Assembly: GCF_000196115.1 (NCBI RefSeq)
Contig: NC_005027.1
Coordinates: 6,630,001-6,694,000, forward strand
Source of the DNA: Rhodopirellula baltica SH 1
Lineage (GTDB): Bacteria; Planctomycetota; Planctomycetia; Pirellulales; Pirellulaceae
Length of the DNA stretch: 64,000 nucleotides
Direction of reading: 5' to 3'
Of the stretch, positions 45,811 to 55,568 are shown piece by piece (positions within the stretch are counted from its first letter, which is position 1; every line of letters begins with the position of its first letter). The notes beneath the pieces are model-generated. The model was given only the letters and a program-made list of their open reading frames with translations. It did no database searches and had not been told where the DNA came from. Made by a program: the position numbers and the translations under genes.

Positions 45811-48800
45811 GTGACATTTCCTTTTCGCCTCGGTTTTGAATCGCCCGACTACCTTTGGTGGTTGATAGCGTTGCCATTGCTGTGGTGGATGGGATGGTCG
45901 CATTTGCGAGTCCTGGGTGCATGGCGACGCGTGTTTGCTTTGGTCGTGCGGACCGTTGTTTGGACCGCGATCGTTGCGGCACTGGCCGGAGTTCAACTGG
46001 TTTGGACCAGCGATCGGGTCACGGTCATGTACGTGCTGGATCAAAGCGAGAGCATACCGTCGTCAAAACGGACGGCGATGTTGGACTACGTGATCGAATC
46101 GGTTCGTCGGCACCGCAATGCAACGCGAGGTGACCGTGCGGGCATCATCGTTTTCGGTCGAGACGCGATGATCGAGATTCCGCCATACGACGACAACGTG
46201 CCACCGATTCGTCGTCTGGAAAGTTTGCTCGAACGTACTGACGCGACCAACCTGGAAACGGCACTCAATCTCGCTCAGGCGTCCATGCCCGAGGACACGT
46301 CTCGACGCATCGTGATCGTGACCGACGGTAACGAGAACATGGGCGAAGCCCGCCGGATCGGAAGTCGCATTGTCGACGCAGGAATCGGGATTGATGTGGT
46401 TCCGGTGTTGAAAGAGGCCGGCGGAGAGGTATTGGTTGAGAAGATCGATTTGCCGAGTAATATTCGCAAAGGCCAACCTTTTGAAGCTCGCATCGTGGTT
46501 GACCGCCAAGGCGCAATGCCGACCGACTCAGACAAACCCGTGACGGGGCGACTAAGGGTCAAGCAAAAAGTTGCCGGCGAAGAAGCATTGTTGCTGGAGC
46601 AGACGGTCGAGCTGCAACCGGGCAAGAATGTGTTTCCGCTGCAGCACAAAATTGACCAACCAGCAGCCTACACCTATGAAGCCGAGTTCATCGCGGATGA
46701 AGATGAAGACGACTCGCTGACGCAGAACAACAGCGCGACCGGGTACACGTACGTCCGTGGCAAAGGTCGTGTGCTTTTGATTCACGGACCGGAAGACATT
46801 GGCGACTTCGAATTGCTGATCGCGACGCTGCGTGATTCCAACATCGAAGTGACGCCGATGCCGACCACGCAACTCTTCGGTTCGCTGGCGGAGTTGCAGC
46901 CTTACGACGCGGTGATCTTGGCTGGCGTGGCCAGAGTGTCGGGCGACACAACACAAACGATTACCTCGTTTAGTGATGACCAAATTGAAATGTTGGTCCG
47001 CAATACTCAGCAACTCGGGGCTGGGTTGCTGATGATTGGCGGGCCGGATTCGCTGGGTGCGGGTGGCTGGACCGGCACGGAGCTTGAAAAGGCGATGCCG
47101 GTTGATTTCCAAATCAAGAACACCAAGGTGCAAGGTGTTGGGGCGTTGGCTCTGATCATGCACGCCAGCGAAATGGCGCAGGGGAATTATTGGCAAAAGC
47201 AGATTTCAATTGCCGCGATCGAGCAACTCGGCAGTGCCGATAAAGCGGGTGTGGTTCACTGGACCATGAACGGCGACAAGTGGTTGTGGGGCGGATCCAA
47301 GGGGATGTTGGAAGTCGGCCCCAATCGTCGCGCCATGTTGGCAGCGGTCGGTCGGATGACGCCGGGTGACATGCCCGAGTTTGATCCGGCGATGCGAATG
47401 GCGGTGACCGGATTGGTTCGCACCGATGCATCCGTCAAACACTTGATCATCATCAGCGACGGTGACCCGGGACCGCCTAGCAACAGTGTCATCCAAGCGT
47501 TCAAGGACAATAGCATCACGATCAGCACCGTGGCGGTCGAATCACACGGACTGTCCGACAGCAGGCGTTTGCAAGACATCGCACGAGCGACCGGTGGGAA
47601 ATACTACGCCGTCAAATCAGGGCGTGCATTGCCGGGGATCTTCCAACGCGAAGCTCGCCGGGTGACTCGCCCGTTGATCTATGAGCCACCGGGTGGCGTC
47701 ATGCCACAGATCATTTTTCCGCACCCGGTGGTCGATGGCGTGGACTCGTTGCCACCCATCACCGGTTTTGTCATGACTCAGGTCAAAGACAGTCCGCTGG
47801 TTCAGGTGATCGCTCAGTCGCCCAAACCCAGCACACCGGAAAATGCGACAATCTTGGCGACTTGGACGTATGGTCTGGGGCGTTCCGCCGTGCTCACAAC
47901 CGACGCGGGGGCACGATGGACCAATGCGTGGACGGGGTGGCCCGGATACGAAAAATTGCATTCGCAGTTGGTGCGTTGGTTGATGCGACCCACCGGTGAC
48001 ACCGGCCAATTCTCGTTGGCAACGCAGGTGAAAGACAACATGGTTGATGTGATCGTGACCGCACTCGGCGAAGACGATTCCTTCCTCAACTTCTTGGAAG
48101 TCGGCGGCTCGGTTCTGGATCCCGAACTGCAACCATTGATGTTGGAAATGGAGCAAACCGCACCGGGGCGATATGAGGGTTCGTTCCCGATCGATCGAGC
48201 GGGAACGTATTTCGTCAACGTTATCCCCGGCCAAGGCAATGCACCTTTGTCGACGGGAGTCACGGTGCCGTACAGCGAGGAATTCCGGTATCGCCAAACG
48301 AATGAAACATTGATCGCGCAGTTGGCTTCGATGAGACCTGACGGCGGCGAAGCTGGTTTGGTGACCGAGCCGTTGGAAGCGATCCTCGATGACGCGTTGC
48401 TGTCGCGTGACACATTCCGAGGTGGCTTGCCATTGGCACGTCGCATTCGTGATGCGTGGCCTTGGTTTGTGCTGGCGGCTTGCGTGTTGTTCTTCACCGA
48501 TGTGTTGGTTCGACGCGTTGCAATTCGATTTGGTTTTTTGAAGTCTTGGTGGAAGCGAATGATCGGCGAAGCCCAGCCTGAAACGGCAACGGTTGCGAGA
48601 TTGGATCAATTGCGTCAAACCAAAGAAGACGTCAACAAGCAGCGAAGAGCCAGCCCACGTTTCGAACCGGAGTCGATTGATATCGGTGGTTCGAAGCAAT
48701 CCGACATCGGTGGCTTGGATTCATCGCCGGGACGATCCGAAAATACTCCGAATGCATCGCGGCCCGCGTCGACGTCGAGTGGCAACGATGAGTCGTCTCC

Positions 48801-48855
48801 GACCAGTTACACCGAGCGATTGTTGGAAGCCAAACGGCGGGCGAAGAAGAAATGA
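45811..48855 (+). CDS. Membrane protein with von Willebrand factor A and glutamine-amidotransferase-like domains
   Basis: 1014 aa from GTG at 45811 (AGGG upstream; the in-frame GTG at 45757 is an alternative). Two N-terminal TM helices (about 15-30, 40-62) are followed by a VWA domain with MIDAS-type VLDQSESIPSSK and IVVTDGNENMG-like strand (IVIVTDGNENMG). Then comes a class-I glutamine-amidotransferase-like fold (VLLIHGPEDIGDF, GLLMIGGPDSLGAGGW) and a second VWA-like strand (HLIIISDGDPGPP). A last TM helix (about 890-910) and a polar tail end it. Planctomycete BatA-like proteins have this build. The role is unknown; perhaps a calcium- or partner-binding envelope scaffold. Confidence 0.87.
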   Translation: MTFPFRLGFESPDYLWWLIALPLLWWMGWSHLRVLGAWRRVFALVVRTVVWTAIVAALAGVQLVWTSDRVTVMYVLDQSESIPSSKRTAMLDYVIESVRRHRNATRGDRAGIIVFGRDAMIEIPPYDDNVPPIRRLESLLERTDATNLETALNLAQASMPEDTSRRIVIVTDGNENMGEARRIGSRIVDAGIGIDVVPVLKEAGGEVLVEKIDLPSNIRKGQPFEARIVVDRQGAMPTDSDKPVTGRLRVKQKVAGEEALLLEQTVELQPGKNVFPLQHKIDQPAAYTYEAEFIADEDEDDSLTQNNSATGYTYVRGKGRVLLIHGPEDIGDFELLIATLRDSNIEVTPMPTTQLFGSLAELQPYDAVILAGVARVSGDTTQTITSFSDDQIEMLVRNTQQLGAGLLMIGGPDSLGAGGWTGTELEKAMPVDFQIKNTKVQGVGALALIMHASEMAQGNYWQKQISIAAIEQLGSADKAGVVHWTMNGDKWLWGGSKGMLEVGPNRRAMLAAVGRMTPGDMPEFDPAMRMAVTGLVRTDASVKHLIIISDGDPGPPSNSVIQAFKDNSITISTVAVESHGLSDSRRLQDIARATGGKYYAVKSGRALPGIFQREARRVTRPLIYEPPGGVMPQIIFPHPVVDGVDSLPPITGFVMTQVKDSPLVQVIAQSPKPSTPENATILATWTYGLGRSAVLTTDAGARWTNAWTGWPGYEKLHSQLVRWLMRPTGDTGQFSLATQVKDNMVDVIVTALGEDDSFLNFLEVGGSVLDPELQPLMLEMEQTAPGRYEGSFPIDRAGTYFVNVIPGQGNAPLSTGVTVPYSEEFRYRQTNETLIAQLASMRPDGGEAGLVTEPLEAILDDALLSRDTFRGGLPLARRIRDAWPWFVLAACVLFFTDVLVRRVAIRFGFLKSWWKRMIGEAQPETATVARLDQLRQTKEDVNKQRRASPRFEPESIDIGGSKQSDIGGLDSSPGRSENTPNASRPASTSSGNDESSPTSYTERLLEAKRRAKKK

Positions 48856-49049
48856 TGATGCTGGTCTTCGCCGCTTTCGCGGTGCTGCTGATCGGGCTGG
48901 AACTGTTCACCGGCTGCGCCATGTTGGGTTGGGCGGCGGACAAGATGGTTGTCGAGCGAGAGAAGTCGCCTGGCCCGTATTGGTTCGCAATCACACTGCA
49001 CACTATCGTCGGAATCGGGTTCCCGATTCTGTTCGCGATCTACAGCTAG
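48852..49049 (+). CDS. Small two-helix membrane protein
   Basis: 65 aa, starting within the stop of the VWA gene (ATGA). Two hydrophobic helices (about 2-24 and 45-64) around a short charged loop (DKMVVEREKSPGP). No family recognised. Translational coupling suggests it is a partner of the VWA membrane protein. Confidence 0.7.
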   Translation: MMMLVFAAFAVLLIGLELFTGCAMLGWAADKMVVEREKSPGPYWFAITLHTIVGIGFPILFAIYS

Positions 49050-49149
49050 CGTACGAAAGCTAAGATGGGCTCGCGTGATGCGTTGTCCCGTGTTGCGCTG
49101 TCATTGGGTCCAAACGCCGAGGGCGAGGTCCTAAGTCGCTGATGAGATC

Positions 49150-49572
49150 TCAAGTCGCCGACGGCGAGCGGACTGGATCGGACGATTCGCGATGGCTGAG
49201 CCAAGCCCAGCGGACCGTCGCGTACAGGATCACGGCCGTCAGCGTTCCCGCAGCGTCGGCTAGGAAATCCATCACATCGGAATGTCGGCCACGCACGAGC
49301 GATTGTGTCAATTCGTCGACGCAGGCGTACACCAAGCACATCGCCACAATGATCGGAAACCGACGCCACACCCGTGTGGAGGTCGTGCAATAGCAGAGCA
49401 ACATCGCCAGCCCAAAGAAGGCCGTGAAGTGCATCACTTTGTCGTTCACCGACGGCAACGCCTTTGGCATCTTTGGTAGATGAGTGCCGATGAAGATGGC
49501 GGTCCAGTAGGCGGCCAACGCGATCACAGCCAATCGAAAGCCGAGCAGTCGAAGTTTGGTGACCGGTTGCAT
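49150..49572 (-). CDS. VanZ-like membrane protein
   Basis: 140 aa with four TM helices. It has the VanZ features SVNDKVMHFTAFFGLA (Asp/His in helix 2 region) and CVDELTQSLVRGRHSDVMDF with DAAG. VanZ-type proteins give low-level teicoplanin resistance in enterococci; most relatives, including this one, have no known role. It is divergent from the DUF1080-like gene. Confidence 0.88.
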   Translation of the reverse strand: MQPVTKLRLLGFRLAVIALAAYWTAIFIGTHLPKMPKALPSVNDKVMHFTAFFGLAMLLCYCTTSTRVWRRFPIIVAMCLVYACVDELTQSLVRGRHSDVMDFLADAAGTLTAVILYATVRWAWLSHRESSDPVRSPSAT

Positions 49573-49634
49573 CAGCGGTGCTCTCGCGAGGACAATGGGC
49601 GTCTACGACAATTCATTTGCTAAAGGTTTCTATC

Positions 49635-50456
49635 GTGCGTCGGCAATCCACTCCTTCGATCAATCTGGCTTCGATTCCAGCGTCGCGGGCATTCTTCGCG
49701 GCGCTCGTGCTCGCACTTGTCCCATCTTCCGCATTTTGCCAGTCCGCGGAAACTCCCCCAACTGCCGCCAAGGGTGCCCCGGCTGCGGAAAAAGCTGGGC
49801 ATTCGGACGTGAAATGGCGTCCCCTGTCGGAGAAATGGGAGGATGCCCACTTTGGTGGCGACGGCGAAGTCACTCGAGAAAATTGGAAGAAGAAACCCGA
49901 GGGCACGGCCGAGAAGCGTCCCGGAGACGGAAGACTTTTCCGTTTGGGGATGGGCGACCCGCTGACTGGAATCCGTTGGGCGGGTGAGTTTCCGAAAGAA
50001 AACTACGAACTGCGGCTGCAAGCCCGTCGGACCGATGGATTCGACTTCTTTGCCGCGGTGACATTTCCCGTTGGCAAAGAACACTGCAGCTTTGTGCTGG
50101 GTGGCTGGGGCGGTGGCGTTGTTGGAATCAGCAGCATCGACGGCAACGATGCATCAAGCAATGAAACGACCGGCTACAAAGACTTCAAAAACAAGCAGTG
50201 GTACAACATTCGAATGCGCGTCGACGAAGAGAACGTGACGGTCTGGATTGATGACTCCGAATGGAGTAGCGTGAACCGATCCGAGCACACGTTCGATATT
50301 CGCATCGAAATGGATCCATGCCTGCCGGTGGGGATCGCCAATTTTCAGTGCGAGAGCGAAGTGCGAGGGATCGAGATTCGCAGTCTAGCCAGCGCCACGC
50401 GTGACGATGCGTCCGCGAAAGGAACCACCGAGGCGAAAGCGGCGGGCAACCCATGA
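49635..50456 (+). CDS. Secreted DUF1080-like (GH16-fold) protein
   Basis: 273 aa from GTG at 49635 (AAAGG upstream). The earlier frame from 49578 does not give a signal peptide at its N-terminus. Signal peptide [17 protein letters not shown]. The mature part is a concanavalin-type beta sandwich: [58 protein letters not shown] and [20 protein letters not shown]. This pattern is that of DUF1080/3-keto-disaccharide hydrolase-like proteins, common in planctomycetes. It may bind or cleave a polysaccharide. It overlaps tadA by 4 bp. Confidence 0.82.
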   Translation: MRRQSTPSINLASIPASRAFFAALVLALVPSSAFCQSAETPPTAAKGAPAAEKAGHSDVKWRPLSEKWEDAHFGGDGEVTRENWKKKPEGTAEKRPGDGRLFRLGMGDPLTGIRWAGEFPKENYELRLQARRTDGFDFFAAVTFPVGKEHCSFVLGGWGGGVVGISSIDGNDASSNETTGYKDFKNKQWYNIRMRVDEENVTVWIDDSEWSSVNRSEHTFDIRIEMDPCLPVGIANFQCESEVRGIEIRSLASATRDDASAKGTTEAKAAGNP

Positions 50457-50932
50457 GTTTGGATCCTCTGGATATCGATCGTCACTGGATGCAGCGGGCG
50501 ATCGAGATGGCTCAGTCTGCCGCGTTGGAAGACGAGGTTCCGGTCGGAGCCATCATCGTGCGGTCGGGAACGGCGATTGCCGCCGCGGCGAATCAACGAG
50601 AAGCCTTGCATGATCCAACCGCTCACGCGGAAATGATCGCCATCACCCAAGCGGCCGCGTCGATCGAAAATTGGCGGCTGGAACAAACCACGTTGTATGT
50701 GACGCTCGAACCGTGCTTGATGTGCGCAGGTGCAATCCTGCAAGCTCGCGTGCCCCGGGTGGTGTTTGGCGCCAGCGATCCCAAGGCGGGGGCGGTGACC
50801 AGTTTGTATGAAGTGCTGACGGATTCTCGTCTCAACCATCGTTGCGAAATCACGCATGGCGTGATGGCGGAACAGTGCGGCCATTTATTAACCGAGTTCT
50901 TCTCTGCCAAGCGTGCATTGGGGAAAAAGTAG
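50453..50932 (+). CDS. tadA: tRNA adenosine(34) deaminase
   Basis: 159 aa, ATGA overlap with the gene before. The enzyme turns A34 into inosine in tRNA-Arg(ACG). The zinc site is HAE (58-60, Glu60 as proton shuttle) and PCLMC (87-91). The TadA-type [19 protein letters not shown] and [17 protein letters not shown] segments distinguish it from cytidine deaminases. Confidence 0.96.
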   Translation: MSLDPLDIDRHWMQRAIEMAQSAALEDEVPVGAIIVRSGTAIAAAANQREALHDPTAHAEMIAITQAAASIENWRLEQTTLYVTLEPCLMCAGAILQARVPRVVFGASDPKAGAVTSLYEVLTDSRLNHRCEITHGVMAEQCGHLLTEFFSAKRALGKK

Positions 50933-51007
50933 GGGAAGAAGTGGAAGTCAATTGACGCTAGAATGCAGGGCCTCCCCAGTCGCTGTCGACTGTCAAGCAA
51001 TGAGCGG

Positions 51008-51082
51008 GAAATGAGTGTCAGGTACCTTTTTGTGCGAAGCACCCAAGGGCCGTTCCGGCAAAAGGTACCTGTCACTCATTTC
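51008..51082. repeat. REP/MITE-like 75-bp palindromic element
   Basis: Two 23-bp arms (51008-51030 and 51060-51082) are inverse to each other with a single mismatch; each reads GAAATGAGTGNCAGGTACC then four T's. The 29-nt centre contains two mini-hairpins, GTGC-GAA-GCAC and GCCG-TTC-CGGC. It therefore folds as a three-way structure. It lies between tadA and the LRR lipoprotein gene, in the latter's presumed promoter region. No transposase is encoded nearby. Confidence 0.75.
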
Positions 51083-51175
51083 TCGACCGTTCCCAAACCC
51101 TCCCACCTATCCCGAGGCCAATCGCCTCGCGCCAAAATGAAACTGAATTTGCTCTCTTGCCCAAGTCCACGAGTC

Positions 51176-52504
51176 ATGACCTTTCATCGTTTGTATTTGA
51201 CCGGACTGCTTCTCGGTGGTTTGACTCTGACCGGTTGTTCCCGCTCCAACTCCGACGCGGAACCGAAAACGCCGGAAGTTGATGAAACAGTGGTCAATGT
51301 TCCCGTGCAAGCGACGCCAGACGATCCCGAAGCGGTGGCCGCTCTGACCGAAGCCGGTTACATCCTGACGAAAAACGACGACGGCAACGTGGTGGAGTTT
51401 TCCATCGCCAATCAAAAAGGTGGCATTGAGGAATCCCTGCAACACCTCCGTGGCATTCCGAACACCACGGAGGCAACGTTTAACGGTCCCGGCATTGATG
51501 ACGCGGGAATGGAAAATTTGAAATCGCTTGCCAATCTGAAACGCTTAACGCTGGCGGACACCGCAATCACGGACCAGACACTTAAAACTGTGGGCGAGAT
51601 GACCTCGCTGGATGCATTGTTTCTGCGACGCACCGGAGTCACGGATGAGGGTTTGGAGTTGCTCACTGGATTGAGCAAATTGCGAGCAATCGATTTGCGG
51701 AACACGAACATCGGTGATGCCGGCATGGATTCGCTCGCCAAGATCAAAACATTGATCGATGTGAAGTTGGAAAAGTCAAAGGTGACCGACGAAGGTTTGG
51801 TCAAACTCGCTCCGTTGCCACTGAAGTCCATCAACTTCAACTACTGCACGACGATCAATGGGCCGACGATGAAAATGCTGGGTCAGACTCCGACACTCGA
51901 GAATCTGCAGGGGGACTATTCCAAAATCAATGACGAATCGATGGCTGAACTCAAAGGGCTTTCCAAACTCAAACGACTGCGGATTCGCGGCTGTGATGTG
52001 ACCGGGGAAGGCATCCAACACATCGCCGGCAACAAGGCTCTCGCACGATTCGAACTTCGCGATTCCTCGGTCGATGACGATGGTTTGAAAGTCATCTCGC
52101 AATTGCCTGCCGTGACGCACGTCGATATTTCGGAATGCCGTTTGGCATCTCCCGAAGGCATCGCTCAGTTGGGCAAATTGACCGGTTTGACTTACCTTGG
52201 GCTCTGGGAAACCAAAACCAACGATGAGACCTTGGCCGGATTTGGCGACTTGGTCAATTTGGAAGAGTTGAATCTGAAGTCCACCGCGGTGACCGATGAA
52301 TCTTTGCCCGTGCTAATGAAGATGACCAAGTTGAAAACGTTGAATGTTGCTGGAACGCAACTCGGTGACGACAGTTTCCTTGAGTTGGCAAAGCTTCCTA
52401 ATCTGAAGAGCATGAACGTTGCCAACACCAGCATCGGATTCGATGTCATCGACACGTTGGCTGAGAATCATCCCGACCTCCAAGTCATTGAGTTTGAAAA
52501 CTGA
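51176..52504 (+). CDS. Leucine-rich-repeat lipoprotein
   Basis: 442 aa from ATG at 51176 (ATG at 51137 is a longer option). The start gives a lipoprotein signal, LLLGGLTLTGC, with the Cys at about residue 21. After an acidic linker (about 25-90) come about a dozen LRRs of ~24 residues: repeating LxxLxxLxLxxTxITDxxL, as in LKRLTLADTAITDQTLK and LRAIDLRNTNIGDAGMD. LRR surfaces usually bind other proteins. It is the first gene of an operon with DinB and a K+ channel. The frame back to 50963 crosses the palindromic element and is not coding. Confidence 0.9.
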   Translation: MTFHRLYLTGLLLGGLTLTGCSRSNSDAEPKTPEVDETVVNVPVQATPDDPEAVAALTEAGYILTKNDDGNVVEFSIANQKGGIEESLQHLRGIPNTTEATFNGPGIDDAGMENLKSLANLKRLTLADTAITDQTLKTVGEMTSLDALFLRRTGVTDEGLELLTGLSKLRAIDLRNTNIGDAGMDSLAKIKTLIDVKLEKSKVTDEGLVKLAPLPLKSINFNYCTTINGPTMKMLGQTPTLENLQGDYSKINDESMAELKGLSKLKRLRIRGCDVTGEGIQHIAGNKALARFELRDSSVDDDGLKVISQLPAVTHVDISECRLASPEGIAQLGKLTGLTYLGLWETKTNDETLAGFGDLVNLEELNLKSTAVTDESLPVLMKMTKLKTLNVAGTQLGDDSFLELAKLPNLKSMNVANTSIGFDVIDTLAENHPDLQVIEFEN

Positions 52505-53076
52505 TGCAAGCAAGCGTTACCGCGAGTCGTTCCAAAAGTCGCCGCCCAGGCGACGACGAACTATCGCTCGACTATCACCGTGAACTAGTCAGTCGTGTTC
52601 CTGGCCAGTGCGTCCTGCAGGCCATGGACGACCAACTGCATTGGGTTTGCGAGTTGGCCGGTAGTCTCTCGGCAGAGCAGATCGATAAGGTTCACAAGCC
52701 TTACACTTGGACGATTCGTCAGGTGGTCGAGCACTGCGTTGATGCGGAGCGAATTGGTGGTGATCGAATGTTGCGGATTGCGGCGGGAGATCAGGGCAAC
52801 CAACCCGCGTGGGATGAGAACGCTTACGCCGCGGCACGCTTCGGGTTGGGAAACATGCGAGAGCTGATTTCTGAACTCGGGTTCTGCCGGCAAGCCAACA
52901 CCACGTTGCTGCGGCGAATCAATCCGCGAGCTTGGGACAATGTCGGCACGGTCGATGGCAATCGCATCAGTGTCCGCGGGATGGCTTGGGTGACCGCCGG
53001 GCACTTGCTGCATCACTTGGAAATCATTGAACAGCGATGTGATGTTCACGTTTCTCGTGGTCCTCAAATGATATGA
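52504..53076 (+). CDS. DinB-superfamily protein
   Basis: 190 aa, 1-bp overlap with the LRR gene (TGATG). The four-helix DinB fold is seen in YTWTIRQVVEHCVDAERIGG (first metal His) and GMAWVTAGHLLHHLEIIEQR (other His residues, H-x3-H). DinB proteins are divalent-metal thiol transferases or hydrolases, of largely unknown substrate. Its final codons overlap the K+ channel start by 4 bp, so the three genes are translationally linked. Confidence 0.9.
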   Translation: MQASVTASRSKSRRPGDDELSLDYHRELVSRVPGQCVLQAMDDQLHWVCELAGSLSAEQIDKVHKPYTWTIRQVVEHCVDAERIGGDRMLRIAAGDQGNQPAWDENAYAAARFGLGNMRELISELGFCRQANTTLLRRINPRAWDNVGTVDGNRISVRGMAWVTAGHLLHHLEIIEQRCDVHVSRGPQMI

Positions 53077-54026
53077 GTACCGCGACCGAGAAAGTGTTGC
53101 GGCGTCGATTGATCCAGCGTCCCGCGGAGTCCGGTTTGCGGCAGACGCTCTACGACGTGATCTTCGAGGCTGATTCACCACTCGGTCGAGGTTTCGATAT
53201 CGGGTTGTTGGTCGCCATCATCGCCAGCATTGTGCTGGTGTCGCTCGAGACCGTGCCCGAGTATGGACTGCAACGTGATCCGAACTCTGAGGTTCCGGTC
53301 AGTTCTCTGGCGATATGGTTTTGGGTGTTGGAATGGTTTCTCACCATTCTGTTCACGATTGAATATGTGCTCCGTCTGTACTGCGTACGTCATCCGCTGA
53401 AGTACGCCTTCAGTTTTTGGGGGATCGTGGACTTGCTGAGTATCCTGCCAAATTATTTGGCGATTTTTGTCCAGTATTCAGCTAAGTCGTTTGTCATCCT
53501 CCGCAGCGTCAGGTTGCTGCGAGTCTTTCGAGTGTTGAAGCTTTGGCGAATGATGAGCCAAGCCGATGAGTTGGCAGATGCGGTTTGGAAATCACGAGAA
53601 AAGATCATTGTCTTTTTGGCGGTGGTGTTGGTCGCCGTCACCATCAGCGGCACGTTGATGTACCAGATCGAAACGGTGTTGATGGGCCAGTACCACGACA
53701 GCGATTTCACCTCGATTCCGCAGTCGATGTACTGGGCGATCGTGACCATGACCACGGTTGGTTATGGAGACGTTGTCCCGCACACCACGATCGGCAAGAT
53801 CATTTCAGCCGCTCTGATTCTGCTTGGTTACTCGTTAATCATCGTTCCAACCGGATTTGTCAGTGCGGAATTGACCAGCAAGATTGCTGGCGCGGCGGAG
53901 CACCATCCGTGCCCGCAGTGTGGTTTGCCAAACCATCGATCCGGAGCGGTTCACTGCGATCGTTGCGGGCATCGATTGGATGAAGCGATCCTTCCAGAAC
54001 CGGCCCCCGAAGCGACGCCGACATAG
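53073..54026 (+). CDS. Voltage-gated potassium channel with C-terminal zinc ribbon
   Basis: 317 aa, six TM helices. S4 has regularly spaced Arg (ILRSVRLLRVFRVLKLWRM). The pore has the selectivity filter TTVGYGDVVP (about 226-235). After S6 a short C-terminal region holds two CxxC pairs (CPQCGLP and CDRCGHR, about 280-300), that is a zinc ribbon instead of the usual RCK domain or cyclic-nucleotide domain. It should pass K+ on depolarisation. The ribbon may serve for tetramer stability or redox/zinc sensing (inference). Confidence 0.93.
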   Translation: MSTATEKVLRRRLIQRPAESGLRQTLYDVIFEADSPLGRGFDIGLLVAIIASIVLVSLETVPEYGLQRDPNSEVPVSSLAIWFWVLEWFLTILFTIEYVLRLYCVRHPLKYAFSFWGIVDLLSILPNYLAIFVQYSAKSFVILRSVRLLRVFRVLKLWRMMSQADELADAVWKSREKIIVFLAVVLVAVTISGTLMYQIETVLMGQYHDSDFTSIPQSMYWAIVTMTTVGYGDVVPHTTIGKIISAALILLGYSLIIVPTGFVSAELTSKIAGAAEHHPCPQCGLPNHRSGAVHCDRCGHRLDEAILPEPAPEATPT

Positions 54027-54058
54027 CACCGCCGTAACAAGAAGGTTGTTAGAGCAAG

Positions 54059-54472
54059 ATGAAATCAAAGCCACTACAGATGTCGCTCGGCAACATGCTA
54101 TACGCGACACTCGCTATCGCGGTCTGGCTTGCAGTGCTTCGCGTCTCCTTCGTCGCGGGAACGTTCGTTGTGTTGACGGTGCCACTTTTGATCGCATTGT
54201 GGAACCGAAAGATCCTGTTGCAAACGCGAATAATCAGCTCACTTCCTGTACGAGTTCCATTGTTCGTGATCCTCTTCTTCATGTTTTACGTGGCGATGCT
54301 CGGACCAGTCTCTTGGCTTCTGCCGGCAGGCCCCATGCCTGCTAAGCAGACACCAATATTTGTTGCAACGGTCGTTCTATTTGCCCCTGTTTATCTGGTC
54401 TGTGAAGTGTTTCCGAAGCTACGTGATCCATGCGGGGCCTATCTGAACGCTTGGAGGGCTGACGCTGGGTGA
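54059..54472 (+). CDS. Four-helix membrane protein of unknown function
   Basis: 137 aa, four predicted TM helices (MLYATLAIAVWLAVLRVSF, AGTFVVLTVPLLIALW, LFVILFFMFYVAMLGPVSWL and FVATVVLFAPVYLVCEVF). No family recognised. It follows the K+ channel by 32 nt on the same strand and may belong to that operon. Confidence 0.7.
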   Translation: MKSKPLQMSLGNMLYATLAIAVWLAVLRVSFVAGTFVVLTVPLLIALWNRKILLQTRIISSLPVRVPLFVILFFMFYVAMLGPVSWLLPAGPMPAKQTPIFVATVVLFAPVYLVCEVFPKLRDPCGAYLNAWRADAG

Positions 54473-54617
54473 AGTCAAATCTCAATTGCCCGTTGTGGGT
54501 GTGGAGGCTGACTTCGTTTTCGTATCATATTGCTCGCCACCACCGAGTGACGCCGGATATTTCCCCGGCCACGGACCAGTATCGGACGACGACGGCGACC
54601 ATGAATTGACGAGACTT

Positions 54618-55373
54618 CTAGCGTTCTACAGGTTTGGACGAACATTGCAGGTGATCGGCATAAACACGAGCCACGTCGGCCATGTAGTGGGTCATAGGTG
54701 TCTCGGCCGCCCGCCTCATGAACCGCTGAGCTTCTTCCGGTTTGTTCTCCGCATCCGCAATCAGCCCCAGGTACAAATCGGCGTAGAAACGAGCGGACTG
54801 CCTGGACGTCGGATGATCGATTGCTTCCACCGCGGCTTCGATTTGTGTCCCATCGCCACCTGGCAGGCGATCAAGGATCTCTGACATCGGAACTCTTCTG
54901 TCGCCTGGGGCAGGCAACAACAGTTTGCGAGCCGACTCAATGTCGTTGGCTTTGGCTTCGCAAAGAAATTGCCATGCTGCATTTTCGACGTCGTTGGGGT
55001 TCACGCGTCGATGAGCCTCGAACAATTCCCGTCCATCATCAAAACGTCCGGTGAAGAACAGAGCGATTCCGTACTGCCAAAGGTATGGCCGCAATTCCGG
55101 AGATTGCTTGATCGCGCTTTCATAGTGAGGAATGGACTCGTCCACTTTGCCACCGCGAAGCAACGCATCCGCCAATGCGACCTCCCGATTCGCGGACCCG
55201 GGGGTATCAGCTCGCAAACTAGATTGCGCTCGTTCGATCGATTGCTTATGACGGTCCGAGTGATCCATGCTGGGCGATTGTGCAACCGCGATGGGACTGA
55301 CCAAGCATGATAGCGAGAGAAAGCAAATCAGGAGTGTGCTGAGCGTTTGACGAGGACGAGTGATCATGGTCAT
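54618..55373 (-). CDS. Secreted tetratricopeptide-repeat protein
   Basis: 251 aa from ATG at 55373. The longer frame to 55586 overlaps the next gene. Signal peptide TLLICFLSLSCLVSPIAVAQ. TPR motifs: ANREVALADALLRGGKVDES, PELRPYLWQYGIALFFTGRF, then NDVENAAWQFLCEAKANDIE. The C-terminal part resembles the planctomycete periplasmic TPR proteins of the DUF type with a YADLYLGLIADAENKPEEAQ repeat. It may take part in protein assembly in the periplasm. Its partner is unknown. Confidence 0.85.
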   Translation of the reverse strand: MTMITRPRQTLSTLLICFLSLSCLVSPIAVAQSPSMDHSDRHKQSIERAQSSLRADTPGSANREVALADALLRGGKVDESIPHYESAIKQSPELRPYLWQYGIALFFTGRFDDGRELFEAHRRVNPNDVENAAWQFLCEAKANDIESARKLLLPAPGDRRVPMSEILDRLPGGDGTQIEAAVEAIDHPTSRQSARFYADLYLGLIADAENKPEEAQRFMRRAAETPMTHYMADVARVYADHLQCSSKPVER

Positions 55374-55568
55374 TGTTTCGGATTGGATTGGCTGATTGGA
55401 AAGTGGCATGGTCTTCCATGCATGTGAGGAGAACGATGCACAATCGAGGCACACATGCCGGAAACTGTGCCACATGACTCGGGTTGCATTGGGGGGTGAG
55501 GCTTTGATAACGCGGAGGGTGAACCATCCTGGCGACAAAAAGTTTACCGAGCAAATGACGACGATCTT

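Noticed and set aside
50963-51175. N-terminal extension of the LRR protein
   Set aside because: It would translate through the palindromic repeat and hide the lipoprotein signal.
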